Positions 7,866 through 16,499 of a stretch of DNA of 64,000 nucleotides are shown here, in pieces. The notes under the pieces are model-generated. The model saw only the letters and a list, made by a program, of their open reading frames with translations, was not told where the DNA came from and made no database searches. Source of the stretch: CAIKNB01 sp041658705 (lineage in GTDB: Bacteria > Patescibacteriota > Patescibacteriia > 2-12-FULL-60-25); assembly GCA_041658705.1 (NCBI GenBank), contig JBAZZT010000006.1, forward strand, positions 29,219-93,218, given 5' to 3'. Position numbers and translations under genes: made by a program. Each line of letters opens with the position of its first letter. The stretch's first letter is position 1.

Positions 7866-7941
7866 AGCCACCTCCAAATCGAATGAACTAAAAAGACCCT
7901 GCCAGAATTTGTTTCAGAAGTCAAAGACGGTACAGATAAAT

Positions 7942-8070
7942 TGTCATCCTGAGCGGAGCAGCAGCGCAGTCGAAGGACCTTTATCAACTTTCGGTTCGAA
8001 CTAAGTTTAAAAAGGTCCTTCGACTGCGCTCGACTCGTCGGACGAGCCTTCGCTGCGCTCAGGATGACAG
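7942..8070. repeat. Repeat family A, full inverted pair
   Basis: GTCATCCTGAGCGGAGCAG at the left and CTGCGCTCAGGATGAC at the right, with GAAGGACCTTT / AAAAGGTCCTTC inside. It begins 7 nt past the ligA stop. Confidence 0.9.
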
Positions 8071-8076
8071 CGGAAC

Positions 8077-10146
8077 TCACTCTCCGATTTTTTTCAGAAA
8101 AGCTTCTTCGTCCAAGATTTCTATGCCGAGTTTTTGTGCTTTGGCGAATTTCGATCCTGGATTCTCCCCTGCCACCACGTAAGTCGTGTTCTTCGAGACT
8201 GTTTCCGAGGATTCGCCGCCCAGCGCGCGGATTTTTTCCTTGGCCGCTTCGCGCGACAGAGCTTGCAGCATGCCGGTCAAGACCCAAGTCGTGTCCGCGA
8301 ACGGACCTTTGGCTTTCGACTTTTGACTTTCGACTTTGACGTGCTTAAGCAGATGGTCCAAACGTTTTGCTTCGCGCGGATCGGAAAGAAATTCGACGAT
8401 GGAATCCGCCACGATTTCACCGACTCCCTCGACCGCCGCCAGTTCGTCTTTGCTCGCCTCGCGCAATTTTTCGATGCTCCCGAAATGCTCGGCCAAGTCG
8501 CGTGCCGTCTCCTCGCCGACATGACGGATGCCGAGCGCATTCAAAAAACGATCAAAGGGCGCGCTGCGATGGGCTTGAATCTCAGCGTAAAGTTTTTTGG
8601 AGGAAACGTCCGCGAATCCTTCGAGAGTCAAAAAATCGTCGGGCGTGAGTTCGTACAGGTCGCCCGGTTCGCGCGCCAATCCCGTCTGGATCAATTGTTC
8701 CGCGATTGCGTCGCCGAAGCCGCGGATATCCAAGGCGTTGCGTCCCGCGAAATGCAGCAGGCGTTGGAATTCTTGCGCAAAACAGCTTTTGTTCGAACAC
8801 ATGGTCGCGACTTCGCCTTCTTTACGCTGGACCGGCGAGCCGCAAATCGGACACTTATCCGGCATACGGAATTTTTTTTCTTTGCCCGTGCGCAGCTCCG
8901 GCAGGACTTTGATGATTTTGGGTATCACGTCACCGGCTTTTTCCAGGATGACGGTGTCGCCGATCTTGAGGCCGAGCCGCTCAATCTCATCTTCGTTGTG
9001 CAGCGAAGCGTGGGTGACGGTCGTGCCGGCGAGCTTGACCGGATCCATCACGGCGACCGGCGTGAGCGCTCCGGTGCGTCCCACGGAAACTTTGATCTCG
9101 CGCACGATCGTCGTCCCCTGCTCCGCCGGGAACTTCCAAGCCAAAATCCCGCGCGGCGTCTTGCCCACGATGCCCAGCAAACGGAACAGCGCGTCATTGT
9201 TTACGTTCAACACCACGCCGTCGATCCAATAATCCAGTTTGTCGCGCTTGCGTCCGATTTCGTCGAAAAATTCCGCGACTTCGTCCAACGCTTTCGCATA
9301 ACGGCAATTAGGATTGGTGGGCAGACCCAAAAGCGCCAAGAGTTCATGCGTCTGTTCATGCGTCGTCGTACCGTAATCCCCGACCAGCGCATAAGCGAAA
9401 AACGACAAGCCGCGCTCGGCCGCGATCTTAGGGTCGAGCTGGCGGATGGAACCGGCGGCCGCGTTGCGCGGATTAGCCAACTCCGGCAGTCCTTCAGCTT
9501 TAAGTTTTAAATTTTGAGCTTTGAGCTTGCTCCTTCGCATGAAGACTTCGCCGCGCGCCTCGAAACGTCCGGGGTGTTCGATCAAGAAACGGCGCGCTTT
9601 TTTTTCATCCAACTTGCCGCGATGCTTGGCCAGGAATTTTTCGATGTCTTTTTCCGGCGGCGTGCGCAAGGTGAGCGGCACGGCTTCGATGGTGCGCAGG
9701 TTATGCGTGACTTCTTCGCCTACGCTACCGTCGCCACGCGTCGCTCCCTGCACGAACATGCCGTCTTGATATAGCAGCGAGACCGCTAAGCCGTCCATCT
9801 TGAGCTCGGCGAAAAAATCGAACTTGGCGCTGGGTCGCAGTTTTTTCAGCCTGACCAACCAGTCCTCCGTCTCTTGGCGCGAGAATGAATCTTCGATCGA
9901 GAGCATGCGCGTCTCATGTTTGACCTTCTTGAATCCAGGCAACGGCTCGCCGGCTACGCGCTGCGTCGGCGAATCCGGCGTGATTAAGTCAGGATATTGC
10001 AGCTCAAGTTCGTACAACTCGTGCTTGAGCGAATCCAAAGCCGCCTCGGATATCTCGAGCGCATTCAAGACATGATATTGGTAGCGGTATTTATCTATCT
10101 CAAGACGCAACTTTTTAACGCGTATTTCGGCTTCATGGCGGTTCAT
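8077..10146 (-). CDS. ligA: NAD-dependent DNA ligase
   Basis: A full-length ligase of about 689 residues that seals nicks during replication and repair using NAD+. Domains in order: N-terminal Ia/adenylation domain with TPDSPTQRV and the adenylated lysine in AELKMDGLAV; OB fold; Cys4 zinc finger (CPICGSP...MCSNKSC); helix-hairpin-helix domain; C-terminal BRCT (WVLTGMLQALSREAAKEKI). Two low-complexity basic insertions are encoded by intergenic-type repeats: KLKAQNLKLKAEGL near residue 209 and VKVESQKSKAKG just before the BRCT. ATG 10146 is preceded by TAAACT and 6 nt, with no Shine-Dalgarno. Confidence 0.97.
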   Translation of the reverse strand: MNRHEAEIRVKKLRLEIDKYRYQYHVLNALEISEAALDSLKHELYELELQYPDLITPDSPTQRVAGEPLPGFKKVKHETRMLSIEDSFSRQETEDWLVRLKKLRPSAKFDFFAELKMDGLAVSLLYQDGMFVQGATRGDGSVGEEVTHNLRTIEAVPLTLRTPPEKDIEKFLAKHRGKLDEKKARRFLIEHPGRFEARGEVFMRRSKLKAQNLKLKAEGLPELANPRNAAAGSIRQLDPKIAAERGLSFFAYALVGDYGTTTHEQTHELLALLGLPTNPNCRYAKALDEVAEFFDEIGRKRDKLDYWIDGVVLNVNNDALFRLLGIVGKTPRGILAWKFPAEQGTTIVREIKVSVGRTGALTPVAVMDPVKLAGTTVTHASLHNEDEIERLGLKIGDTVILEKAGDVIPKIIKVLPELRTGKEKKFRMPDKCPICGSPVQRKEGEVATMCSNKSCFAQEFQRLLHFAGRNALDIRGFGDAIAEQLIQTGLAREPGDLYELTPDDFLTLEGFADVSSKKLYAEIQAHRSAPFDRFLNALGIRHVGEETARDLAEHFGSIEKLREASKDELAAVEGVGEIVADSIVEFLSDPREAKRLDHLLKHVKVESQKSKAKGPFADTTWVLTGMLQALSREAAKEKIRALGGESSETVSKNTTYVVAGENPGSKFAKAQKLGIEILDEEAFLKKIGE

Positions 10147-10242
10147 GCCCACAGTTTAGAGGCTTTTCAGACGAATGTCTAAGGCAAAAGAGGCTTGACC
10201 TAAGGGCTGAAAGATGCAAACCTGAAACCAGGAGGATGGTCA

Positions 10243-10728
10243 ATGAGAACGGAACTCGAGAATCTGAAGCGGCACATTGCGCTCTTTGAGAGGTTCTACG
10301 GTACGCTCATCTCGGAGGGCTTCGACAAGCCGGATCTCCCGCTCGCCTTTGCCTTCGAAAGCAACGCGTATAGCTACTCGGCGACGCTGCCGGCTGACGG
10401 CCTATACCTGACGCTCGGACTGATGACCAAATTCGATTCAACCGCCCCCGTCTGCCAAGAAAACAGCATCAGTTTTTCGCTGGAATCAGGCAAGGCAGAC
10501 GGCAACCGTTGCGCTATCGACTTGTATCACGAAAGCTCCGAGACCGATGCTTGGGAGCTGGGATACACTGATCCCGACGATACCCACGCTCTTGATCGGT
10601 TATGGTGTCTACTGCAGCCGAGCTTCGAGTCCATCACTGGCTCACGAGGCTTGTTGGTCGAGAACGATGCCTTCAGCGCCTTCAACCTGCTGGTCAAATA
10701 CTTCCTTAGTGTCCGCGCCAATTCCTGA
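10243..10728 (+). CDS. Hypothetical protein, paralogue of the next gene
   Basis: A soluble 161-residue protein of unknown function. Its N-terminus LENLKRHIALFERFYGTLISEG matches LDDLKRHIAVFEQIASVLTEMG of the next gene, so the two are tandem paralogues that have diverged beyond that helix. No membrane helix is present. AGGAGGA lies 6-7 nt before ATG 10243, and a perfect 10-bp terminator follows, so it is probably transcribed alone. Confidence 0.7.
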   Translation: MRTELENLKRHIALFERFYGTLISEGFDKPDLPLAFAFESNAYSYSATLPADGLYLTLGLMTKFDSTAPVCQENSISFSLESGKADGNRCAIDLYHESSETDAWELGYTDPDDTHALDRLWCLLQPSFESITGSRGLLVENDAFSAFNLLVKYFLSVRANS

Positions 10729-10746
10729 ACGGCAAGCGGGGACATG

Positions 10747-10778
10747 AAGCCCGTCAATCTGACGGGCTTTATGTTTTG
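10747..10778 (+). terminator. Intrinsic terminator
   Basis: Perfect 10-bp stem AAGCCCGTCA/TGACGGGCTT, 3-nt loop, T-rich tail. Confidence 0.9.
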
Positions 10779-10834
10779 ACTTTTTCCTCATGCTCGGGTA
10801 AATAGCAACCAGCTATTTATCAAGGAGATCACGC

Positions 10835-11332
10835 ATGTTGCATCCTGATCTTGATGACCTCAAGCGGCATATCGCAGTCTTCGAGCAAATCGCGTCCGTG
10901 TTGACTGAAATGGGTTGCGGGCTCGAACCGACCAGCAGCGAGAATGACCACGACATCTATCTCGTGGGCATGTTCGAAGAATGCCTGGAGCTTGCTCTCG
11001 TGCTCCGTTTGCCACGTCTGGAACTCAAGGAGGCGGATTCCGGTCCGGGATTCGAGGAAATCAATAATCCCACTTCGGTTTTCTTCAACTTGTGCTTTAT
11101 GGAGTTCGTCGACTGCCGCTACACGCTCGAATTCACCACGAATGACGGAAGGGAAAAATGGACCGTCGACTGTTCGGCGGGTTCACCTCCGCGAACGCGC
11201 GAGCGGCAGCTTGACTCTGAACGAGTCATGGATGCGATCTGCGAGATCGCCCGGCTCTTTCTCGAGATCAAAAACGAGCGCGACCTCAAGCGCGCAGAGT
11301 CAGTTGCTTTGACGGGAAGCTTCCCCGTCTGA
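10835..11332 (+). CDS. Hypothetical protein, paralogue of the previous gene
   Basis: An acidic, soluble 165-residue protein whose first helix matches the gene at 10243. The middle is beta-prone (FFNLCFMEFVDCRYTLEFTTND) and the C-terminus is a helix (ERVMDAICEIARLFLEIKNERD). AAGGAGATC stands at good spacing before ATG 10835, and a terminator of the same AGCCCGTC type follows. The pair may be a duplicated accessory gene; function unknown. Confidence 0.7.
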   Translation: MLHPDLDDLKRHIAVFEQIASVLTEMGCGLEPTSSENDHDIYLVGMFEECLELALVLRLPRLELKEADSGPGFEEINNPTSVFFNLCFMEFVDCRYTLEFTTNDGREKWTVDCSAGSPPRTRERQLDSERVMDAICEIARLFLEIKNERDLKRAESVALTGSFPV

Positions 11333-11337
11333 ACCCC

Positions 11338-11370
11338 AGCCCGTCCCCCCGACGGGCTTTAATTTTTTTA
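11338..11370 (+). terminator. Intrinsic terminator
   Basis: AGCCCGTC/GACGGGCT stem, C5 loop, T-rich tail. Confidence 0.9.
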
Positions 11371-11396
11371 TTTACCTGAGCGAAGCGTTAGCATCC

Positions 11397-11548
11397 GTAG
11401 GGGCGACCCAACGGGTCGCCCCTACTTAATCAGCCATCGGTTCAAGCGTCGCTTATAAAGGTCCTTCGACAAGCTCAGGATGACAATATTTTTTAATGCA
11501 CAAATCTGGCCACTGTCTACCGACAGGGCGCATGGCATGCGCCCCTAC
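11397..11548. repeat. Repeat cluster D-A-D
   Basis: Family D at 11397-11425, a family A right half at about 11430-11485, and family D again at 11525-11548, filling the gap before the pilus locus. Confidence 0.75.
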
Positions 11549-11557
11549 ATTCTTGTA

Positions 11558-12355
11558 TCACGGACACAGCGGTGCGCCGGCGCCTTTGACCAGTTGGCAT
11601 TCGGAGAAGATGACATAACCGAACAAGCCGGAAAGCACGTCGAGCTTAGGCATGGTCACAGCGATTTTTTGCGTGGCTTTAAGATACGTGCCCTCGGCGG
11701 ATAGCGTGATGTCTCCGGGAACCGGCTTGGCCGCGCCCACCGCGTCATACGGTTGAGCCACCACATTCGTCGCCGGACAGGTGTAGGATTTTAGCCTGAC
11801 GCGATACGCCCGATCTGGATTGTCGAAGACCACCGTCATCGCGCCCGTGGCATTCTTGGGCAAAATCTTGAATTGTTCGTCATCCGGGAATTGCGGCACG
11901 CCAGCCACGATGTTCCAATACGCATAACTCACTTCGATTTCCGCCGGGCACCCGGGATTGACGTCCCAGCGCAGCGCCAGCGACGAGATGCCCGCTGACT
12001 GGGTCAAATTATCTGGATCGAAAAGATCCAGCACCGCAAAGTTCGACGCGGCGATGGACGAGAATCTTTTGGACGCGACTTGCTCCAAGCCGCTAGTCGA
12101 TTTCCAACTTGAACCGTTGGGGTAAGTTTGGTCCAGCGCTTCCACGTCAGCCAGCGTCTTGCCGTCCTTGCGTATCTCATATAACTGGCGCTCCACGCCT
12201 GAATCGGCCAAATAATATGCCGCCGCGCTGCGGTCGGTCTGCGCCGCTTGCTGCGAACCTTCGAGCACGACCGTGCCGATGCCGATGCCCGCCAAAAGGA
12301 TGATCATAGTCATCATGATGGAGAGAGGTAAGATGTTTCCGTGGGCGTGGCGCAT
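11558..12355 (-). CDS. PilX-like minor pilus protein
   Basis: A protein of about 265 residues with an N-terminal membrane helix (ILPLSIMMTMIILLAGIGIG) after a short basic leader, then QTDRSAAAYYLADSGVERQLYEI, the pattern of PilX/PilX_N-type proteins (AAAYYLADSG with the conserved Glu). The rest is a beta-rich exported domain with Cys pairs. It would assist pilus assembly or sit at the pilus tip. ATG 12355 overlaps the end of the upstream minor pilin gene; a longer frame to 12433 lies inside that gene and is rejected. It is the last gene of the minor-pilin set. Confidence 0.75.
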   Translation of the reverse strand: MRHAHGNILPLSIMMTMIILLAGIGIGTVVLEGSQQAAQTDRSAAAYYLADSGVERQLYEIRKDGKTLADVEALDQTYPNGSSWKSTSGLEQVASKRFSSIAASNFAVLDLFDPDNLTQSAGISSLALRWDVNPGCPAEIEVSYAYWNIVAGVPQFPDDEQFKILPKNATGAMTVVFDNPDRAYRVRLKSYTCPATNVVAQPYDAVGAAKPVPGDITLSAEGTYLKATQKIAVTMPKLDVLSGLFGYVIFSECQLVKGAGAPLCP

Positions 12356-12356
12356 A

Positions 12357-12974
12357 CTAGCGTTGATACAAGCGTGACGACACCGTGGTTTGGGCATCAA
12401 GTTTGGAATATTCGCGCGGACTGTCCGCCACAAAATCCAATCCGATGAGCAGAGTCACGATGGGTTGGTAATTGAGGCTGGTATCGGCAAAGGGATCGTT
12501 GGCCGGCCGGACGAAAAACGACAGGCGGTTGACGTTGACGCGCTTGGAACTCACCACGCTCCAGGTCACGTCGGCGTCGCGCTTCATAGCCAGGCAATTC
12601 GTGACTTTAGCGTCGCCGCAATCTGGATTTTGCCGCAGCGCCAAGGTCACCCCTCCGTCGGGCGTAATGAACCTGATCTGGTCCAACTCGTCGGCCAAAG
12701 GCGCGCCGCTGTAATCGATTTTATTGCTGCGTGCCAAGCGCACGAACATCTCGGTCATGAAGCGCATGTCTTGAGCCAGGACGGATAAATTCGCGATCTT
12801 GCGATGTTGCCGATTGAACGAAACGAAAGTCTGCACTAAAATCGCCGAGACGATGGAAAAAATAAACACGACGATGAGCATCTCGAGCAAGGTGAAACCC
12901 GGACGTTTCGAATGTCGAATGTCGAGATTCGAGATTCCAGCTTCTAGCTTCATTTTCTTTCTATTTCCAATCAT
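12357..12974 (-). CDS. PilW-like type IV minor pilin
   Basis: Type III prepilin signal: basic leader ending RPG, then FTLLEMLIVVFIFSIVSAILV, with Glu5 of the mature helix present. The exported part carries a Cys pair. The long leader (LEAGISNLDIRHSK) is encoded by a stretch that matches intergenic text-like repeats (GAATGTCGAATGTCGAGATTC on the plus strand), so the repeat seems to have lengthened the leader. It starts at ATG 12974, overlapping the upstream gene by 14 nt; ATG 12953 is an alternative. Confidence 0.8.
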   Translation of the reverse strand: MIGNRKKMKLEAGISNLDIRHSKRPGFTLLEMLIVVFIFSIVSAILVQTFVSFNRQHRKIANLSVLAQDMRFMTEMFVRLARSNKIDYSGAPLADELDQIRFITPDGGVTLALRQNPDCGDAKVTNCLAMKRDADVTWSVVSSKRVNVNRLSFFVRPANDPFADTSLNYQPIVTLLIGLDFVADSPREYSKLDAQTTVSSRLYQR

Positions 12975-13536
12975 ACAGATCTTCGTATAACGAGGTCTCG
13001 CGCGTCGTTGTTTTGATTGTCCATTGGACCAGGGCTTTCACTCGCACGCCGACTACGGGACTGCAAGCGGCGGGAGGATTGTTCGGATCGGGCGGATTGG
13101 CCGGATCGCAGATGGGATAGAACGTGACCAAACGTCTGTATTGCGTGACGTCGCCGTCGACACCCAGGGTTTGATTGCGGTTAGCAAAAAATCCGACGGG
13201 CGCAGCCAGCCTCACGACGCGCGCATCCGGATCACCAATGGCGTTGGCGGTAAAATCAAAAGTCGGATCAGCCGCCGTGCCGATCCAGAGCGGAGTCGCC
13301 GTAAAATCACCGGCCAAGCCCTGATTGAAAGCGTTGCCGGCCAGCCAATTCGAATCGCGCGTGTGTTTAGCCAACTCCAACGTCTCGCGCGCCAAATTGA
13401 GCGCGGTCAGACCGGTGGTGTTGCGCTCGACCAGGTTTTGATTGGAAAAAATCAGCGTCGTAGCCGCAAACAGACCAGTGCTGATCACGGCGATGGCCAG
13501 AATAAGTTCAATCATGGTTTGCCCGGGACGAGTCAT
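12961..13536 (-). CDS. PilV-like type IV minor pilin
   Basis: A protein of 191 residues with a very short leader (MTRPGQ) and the pilin helix TMIELILAIAVISTGLFAATTLIF with Glu near position 5. The family pattern LNLARETLELAKHTRDSNWL is that of PilV/GspI-type minor pilins. A Pro-rich, Cys-bearing loop (CDPANPPDPNNPPAACSP) is in the exported domain. It overlaps the next gene by 14 nt, so the two are probably co-translated. Confidence 0.8.
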   Translation of the reverse strand: MTRPGQTMIELILAIAVISTGLFAATTLIFSNQNLVERNTTGLTALNLARETLELAKHTRDSNWLAGNAFNQGLAGDFTATPLWIGTAADPTFDFTANAIGDPDARVVRLAAPVGFFANRNQTLGVDGDVTQYRRLVTFYPICDPANPPDPNNPPAACSPVVGVRVKALVQWTIKTTTRETSLYEDLYDWK

Positions 13537-13598
13537 AGTGGCGAGTAGGGGCGCATGGTTATGCGCCCGTGACGGTAGAGGGTAGCCATAAAAAAATC

Positions 13599-14222
13599 CT
13601 ATTCGACGGAGATCCTGCCAGTCAGGGAATTAAGACTGACGGTTTTAGTTTCGTCGGAGACGCTGTGCTTGAGGGTGATGGTCAAGTTTTGTTCTTCCAG
13701 GCAAGTCGGGCAAGCGTTGATACGCATGGAACCGTTTTGGCGCTGAAAAGCCACGTCGGCATTGGGCAAGGCCGCGACGCCGACTACGCTCGAAACTTTG
13801 ACGTTCGGCGCGCCGTTCCGCGCGAACTCCCGCGTCAAGAATGCTTCGCCATTTTCCATCCGCAAATTGTCGGTCAAATCGCGCTTGGCGAAAAAAACAT
13901 AGCTGGCTGAATCTTCGGTCAAACGCAACCCGATCGCCGCCGGAGGATACGGATCGCAGGCCCCGGCGCAATCCGTCGTGGACTGCTCGCACGAAATCCA
14001 TTCGCCCACGGCGGTTGGGCAGAACTTCAGGTTCTGCGCCGAAAGGGCGCGCGCCTGCGCCGAACGCAGATCTGACGCGACCAAGCGTTCGGCCGTGCGC
14101 AATTCATCCTTCATGCGCGTGGCGCGCAAATCAAAAATCGCGATGACGGCGATAAGCCCCAATATGCTGATGCTGATGAGCGCTTCGCCAAAGCTGAAAC
14201 CAGGGCGTTTAGATATTTGCAT
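13599..14222 (-). CDS. GspH/FimT-like minor pilin
   Basis: A protein of about 207 residues. The leader MQISKRPG precedes FSFGEALISISILGLIAVIAIF, a prepilin-like helix with Glu5. RTAERLVASDLRSAQARALS is the GspH/FimT pattern, followed by a beta-rich domain with two Cys pairs. ATG 14222 overlaps the 3' end of the prepilin peptidase gene by 14 nt. A longer frame to 14300 lies inside pilD and is rejected. Confidence 0.8.
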   Translation of the reverse strand: MQISKRPGFSFGEALISISILGLIAVIAIFDLRATRMKDELRTAERLVASDLRSAQARALSAQNLKFCPTAVGEWISCEQSTTDCAGACDPYPPAAIGLRLTEDSASYVFFAKRDLTDNLRMENGEAFLTREFARNGAPNVKVSSVVGVAALPNADVAFQRQNGSMRINACPTCLEEQNLTITLKHSVSDETKTVSLNSLTGRISVE

Positions 14223-14994
14223 AACCGAGTCGGAAAAAAGCCAGGATTTGCGGCCCGAACCATAACGCGATGAGCGTGCCTGCGGCCAAAGCCGGAGCAA
14301 ACGGCAAACGGCTGCCGCGTTTCAAGATTCCAGTCAGCAAACCCAACGCAGCAATCAAACCACCCAATACGTACGCGGCATAAATTCCAAGCGCGACTCC
14401 CGGCCAACCTAAAACGCAGCCCATCAAAGCTCCAAACCAAATGTCTCCCGAACCAAGCCAGCGTCCGCGCGACAGCAACCATTGCAAGCCGAAAAAAGCT
14501 GTGGCTCCGCCAGCCGCCAGCAAAAGCATAAGCCAAGCGCTTAATCCGCCGGGTATGAGCCAAATACGGAAGACGAGACTGAATACGCCTAAACCGGCCA
14601 GATATTCGACGGGCAACTCTTGCCAGCGGATGTCCATGACGACCGGGACGAGCAGTCCGACGGAAACGATGAATTCAAACCAGAAGACCCAATCCGAAAA
14701 TGGGTCATGGCGCAACGCGGCGACGATGCCTAAAAGCGCAGCCGTGGCTTCGACTAACGGATATTGGAAATGGATTTTTTTTCGGCACGACGCGCAGCGG
14801 CCACCCAGCATGAACCAAGATAGGACAGGGATCATGTGCCGCGGCTTGAGGGTCGTCTTGCACTGCGGACAAGCCGAGCGGCCGCCGATCGAAACATCCT
14901 CGTGCCAGCGGATGATGAGCACGTTGGCGAACGAACCTAAAACGCCGCCCAGCAAAGCGGCAAAAATTATCCCTACGATACGGTCAATCGGCAT
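14209..14994 (-). CDS. pilD: Prepilin peptidase / N-methyltransferase
   Basis: A polytopic protein of 261 residues that cleaves and methylates the pilins of this locus. The N-terminal methylase part has the zinc site CPQC...CASC between two membrane segments, with the usual GSFANVLIIRWH pattern. The two aspartyl-protease residues are in MDIRWQELP and in GSGDIWFGALMG. It shares 14 nt with the following minor pilin gene. One peptidase is enough for the whole locus. Confidence 0.95.
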   Translation of the reverse strand: MPIDRIVGIIFAALLGGVLGSFANVLIIRWHEDVSIGGRSACPQCKTTLKPRHMIPVLSWFMLGGRCASCRKKIHFQYPLVEATAALLGIVAALRHDPFSDWVFWFEFIVSVGLLVPVVMDIRWQELPVEYLAGLGVFSLVFRIWLIPGGLSAWLMLLLAAGGATAFFGLQWLLSRGRWLGSGDIWFGALMGCVLGWPGVALGIYAAYVLGGLIAALGLLTGILKRGSRLPFAPALAAGTLIALWFGPQILAFFRLGYANI

Positions 14995-15013
14995 TTGGGT
15001 AGAGGGTAAAACT

Positions 15014-15088
15014 AAATTTCTAATGACTAATTTCTAATGTCTAATGCTCGTCAGGATTTAGTCATTAGAAATTAGTCATTAGTCATTC
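15014..15088. repeat. Repeat family H (TAATGACTAATTTCTAATG)
   Basis: An inverted pair around GTCATTAGAAATTAGTCATT. Other copies are at 32286 and 37437, with a short piece near 28256. Confidence 0.75.
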
Positions 15089-15116
15089 TAGTTACTCTCT
15101 TCAGCTTACCGACTAT

Positions 15117-15581
15117 TTATTTCTCTTCATCAACCTGATCCACGCCGTCCGCGTGGGCATACCAAGTGCCCGCCGGTCCGTAAGCCGTGTCGCGTTCGGT
15201 CACGAAGCGCAACGCATAGCCGTTGGACGAACCGTGATAACGGTAATACTCCCCTGCCTTTGGCCCCAGCGGCGCTTGCTGCAGGATGATCGGATCGGCC
15301 GCTTGGTCGCGCGCGCTCCAGCCGTTGCCCGAAAGGACGTCCGCGTTGGCGCCCGTCCGGCCCAAATCCACCGCTTCGCTCGTCGGATAAGTGGCTTTTT
15401 GCAGCCAAAATTGGGTCAACGCCGCGCGCATCACGCTCACATCCGAGACGCGCTTAGAATCGCGACTCGCCGCCCGCGTGAGGTTAAGCGAATATATCGC
15501 CACCGCCGCCAAGATACCGACGGCCGCGATGACGACTAAAAGTTCAAGAATGGTAAAACCCCGCTGTTTTGAAAAAGTCAT
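15117..15581 (-). CDS. Type IV pilin-like protein
   Basis: A protein of about 154 residues with leader MTFSKQRG and helix FTILELLVVIAAVGILAAVAIYSL (Glu5 present), followed by RAASRDSKRVSDVSVMRAAL, the pattern of small Gram-positive-type and CPR pseudopilins. The exported domain is Tyr/Gly-rich (YYRYHGSSNGYALRF) and ends in acidic VDQVDEEK. ATG 15581 gives the normal short leader; the frame extends to 15605 without a better start. It may be a second major or a minor subunit. Confidence 0.85.
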   Translation of the reverse strand: MTFSKQRGFTILELLVVIAAVGILAAVAIYSLNLTRAASRDSKRVSDVSVMRAALTQFWLQKATYPTSEAVDLGRTGANADVLSGNGWSARDQAADPIILQQAPLGPKAGEYYRYHGSSNGYALRFVTERDTAYGPAGTWYAHADGVDQVDEEK

Positions 15582-15652
15582 ATTCTGAAGCCAAGTATAG
15601 CGCACCGTGGGGACTAAGAAAACATAAAAAAGGCGGTAGGCAAAAATAATTT

Positions 15653-15784
15653 GTCATCCCCGCTATATAACCCGTCATTACCCGGTTCAACCGGATAATC
15701 CAGAGAGAACAAATCCAAAGTGAATTTTTCTCTCTGGATCTCCCGCTTTCGCGGAGGATGACAGATGGGGGCGGAGGATGACAG
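15653..15784. repeat. Repeat family E (GTCATCC...GGATCCAGAGAG type)
   Basis: GTCATCCCCGC at the left, GCGGAGGATGACAG at the right and CCAGAGAGAA / TTCTCTCTGG inside. The second copy is at 53791. With the terminator it fills the 322-bp gap 15582-15903, where I see no gene. Confidence 0.8.
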
Positions 15785-15855
15785 AGGGGGAGGCGCGTAC
15801 GACAGAGGAGAATGGGGGGGGGAAGGTCAGAATGCATGTGGCCGAAAGAACAATT

Positions 15856-15889
15856 AAAAAACGCCCCGGATGATTTCCGAGGCGTTTTC
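15856..15889 (-). terminator. Intrinsic terminator of the pilin gene
   Basis: On the minus strand an AACGCCTCGGA stem with one mismatch is followed by six T, 15 nt past the stop at 15904. Confidence 0.9.
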
Positions 15890-15903
15890 AAATCTTAGTT
15901 CAA

Positions 15904-16401
15904 TCAGTTGACCAAACCCGACTGGTTGGCCGTATGGTTCTGGCCAGCGCTCAAACCTTGCACCGTCGAACCCTCTGTACGGAAACCGAGGATGAAGGAT
16001 GCCGGCGTGGCGCCGCTGAAGATCGTGTAATCGCAATCGGCGGCTGGCGGGTTGGCGCACATGCCGGTCAAGGTCGGATCCTTGACGGTGCCGAAGTTGA
16101 TGTAGCTGTCGGTCAAATCAGCGCCTCCGGCGCAAGTACCGTTACGGAATTTGAGATCCTTGATGTTCAAATGTCCGGCCGGGATGGCGGAGTTATCGCT
16201 TTTGCACAGGGTCAAACTCGGATAATCCTGTGATGCCGTGGCGATGGCGCCGACGACGGCACGGACATCCGCTACGCGCTTGGCGTCGCGCGCTTTGGTG
16301 CGGGCGCTGCCGAAGGCTACGACTGCCAGGGTCGCCAGCAAACCGATGATGGCGATCACGACCAAGAGCTCGATGAGCGTAAAACCTTTTTTGCTCTGCA
16401 T
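15904..16401 (-). CDS. pilA: Type IV pilin, probable major subunit
   Basis: A protein of 165 residues with the classic prepilin signal MQSKKG followed by FTLIELLVVIAIIGLLATLAVV (cleavage after Gly6, Glu5 present). ARTKARDAKRVADVRAVVGA follows. The exported domain has three or more Cys, which may form disulfides through the DsbA-like proteins of this window. It is called the major pilin because it has its own extended -10 promoter and strong terminator; other pilins here have neither. Confidence 0.88.
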   Translation of the reverse strand: MQSKKGFTLIELLVVIAIIGLLATLAVVAFGSARTKARDAKRVADVRAVVGAIATASQDYPSLTLCKSDNSAIPAGHLNIKDLKFRNGTCAGGADLTDSYINFGTVKDPTLTGMCANPPAADCDYTIFSGATPASFILGFRTEGSTVQGLSAGQNHTANQSGLVN

Positions 16402-16454
16402 AAGTTACGTTTTAAAAATTGACCTTAAGGGGTCTTAATAATTTTAATGTCGAA

Positions 16455-16463
16455 AGTATAGCA
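16455..16463 (-). promoter_or_regulatory. Extended -10 promoter of the major pilin gene
   Basis: TGCTATACT on the minus strand, about 54 nt before the pilin ATG. No good -35 is seen, but the TG extension can replace it. Confidence 0.4.
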
Positions 16464-16499
16464 TGTATAAAGGAACACGGAGAAAGTTATCCACAACCT

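Noticed and set aside
8077..8079. Recoding of UGA as an amino acid, as in some Patescibacteria
   Set aside because: ligA and others end in TGA right after complete domains, with repeat DNA behind; no gene reads through.
8134..9510. 458-residue open frame antisense to ligA
   Set aside because: Shadow of ligA, whose motifs are complete.
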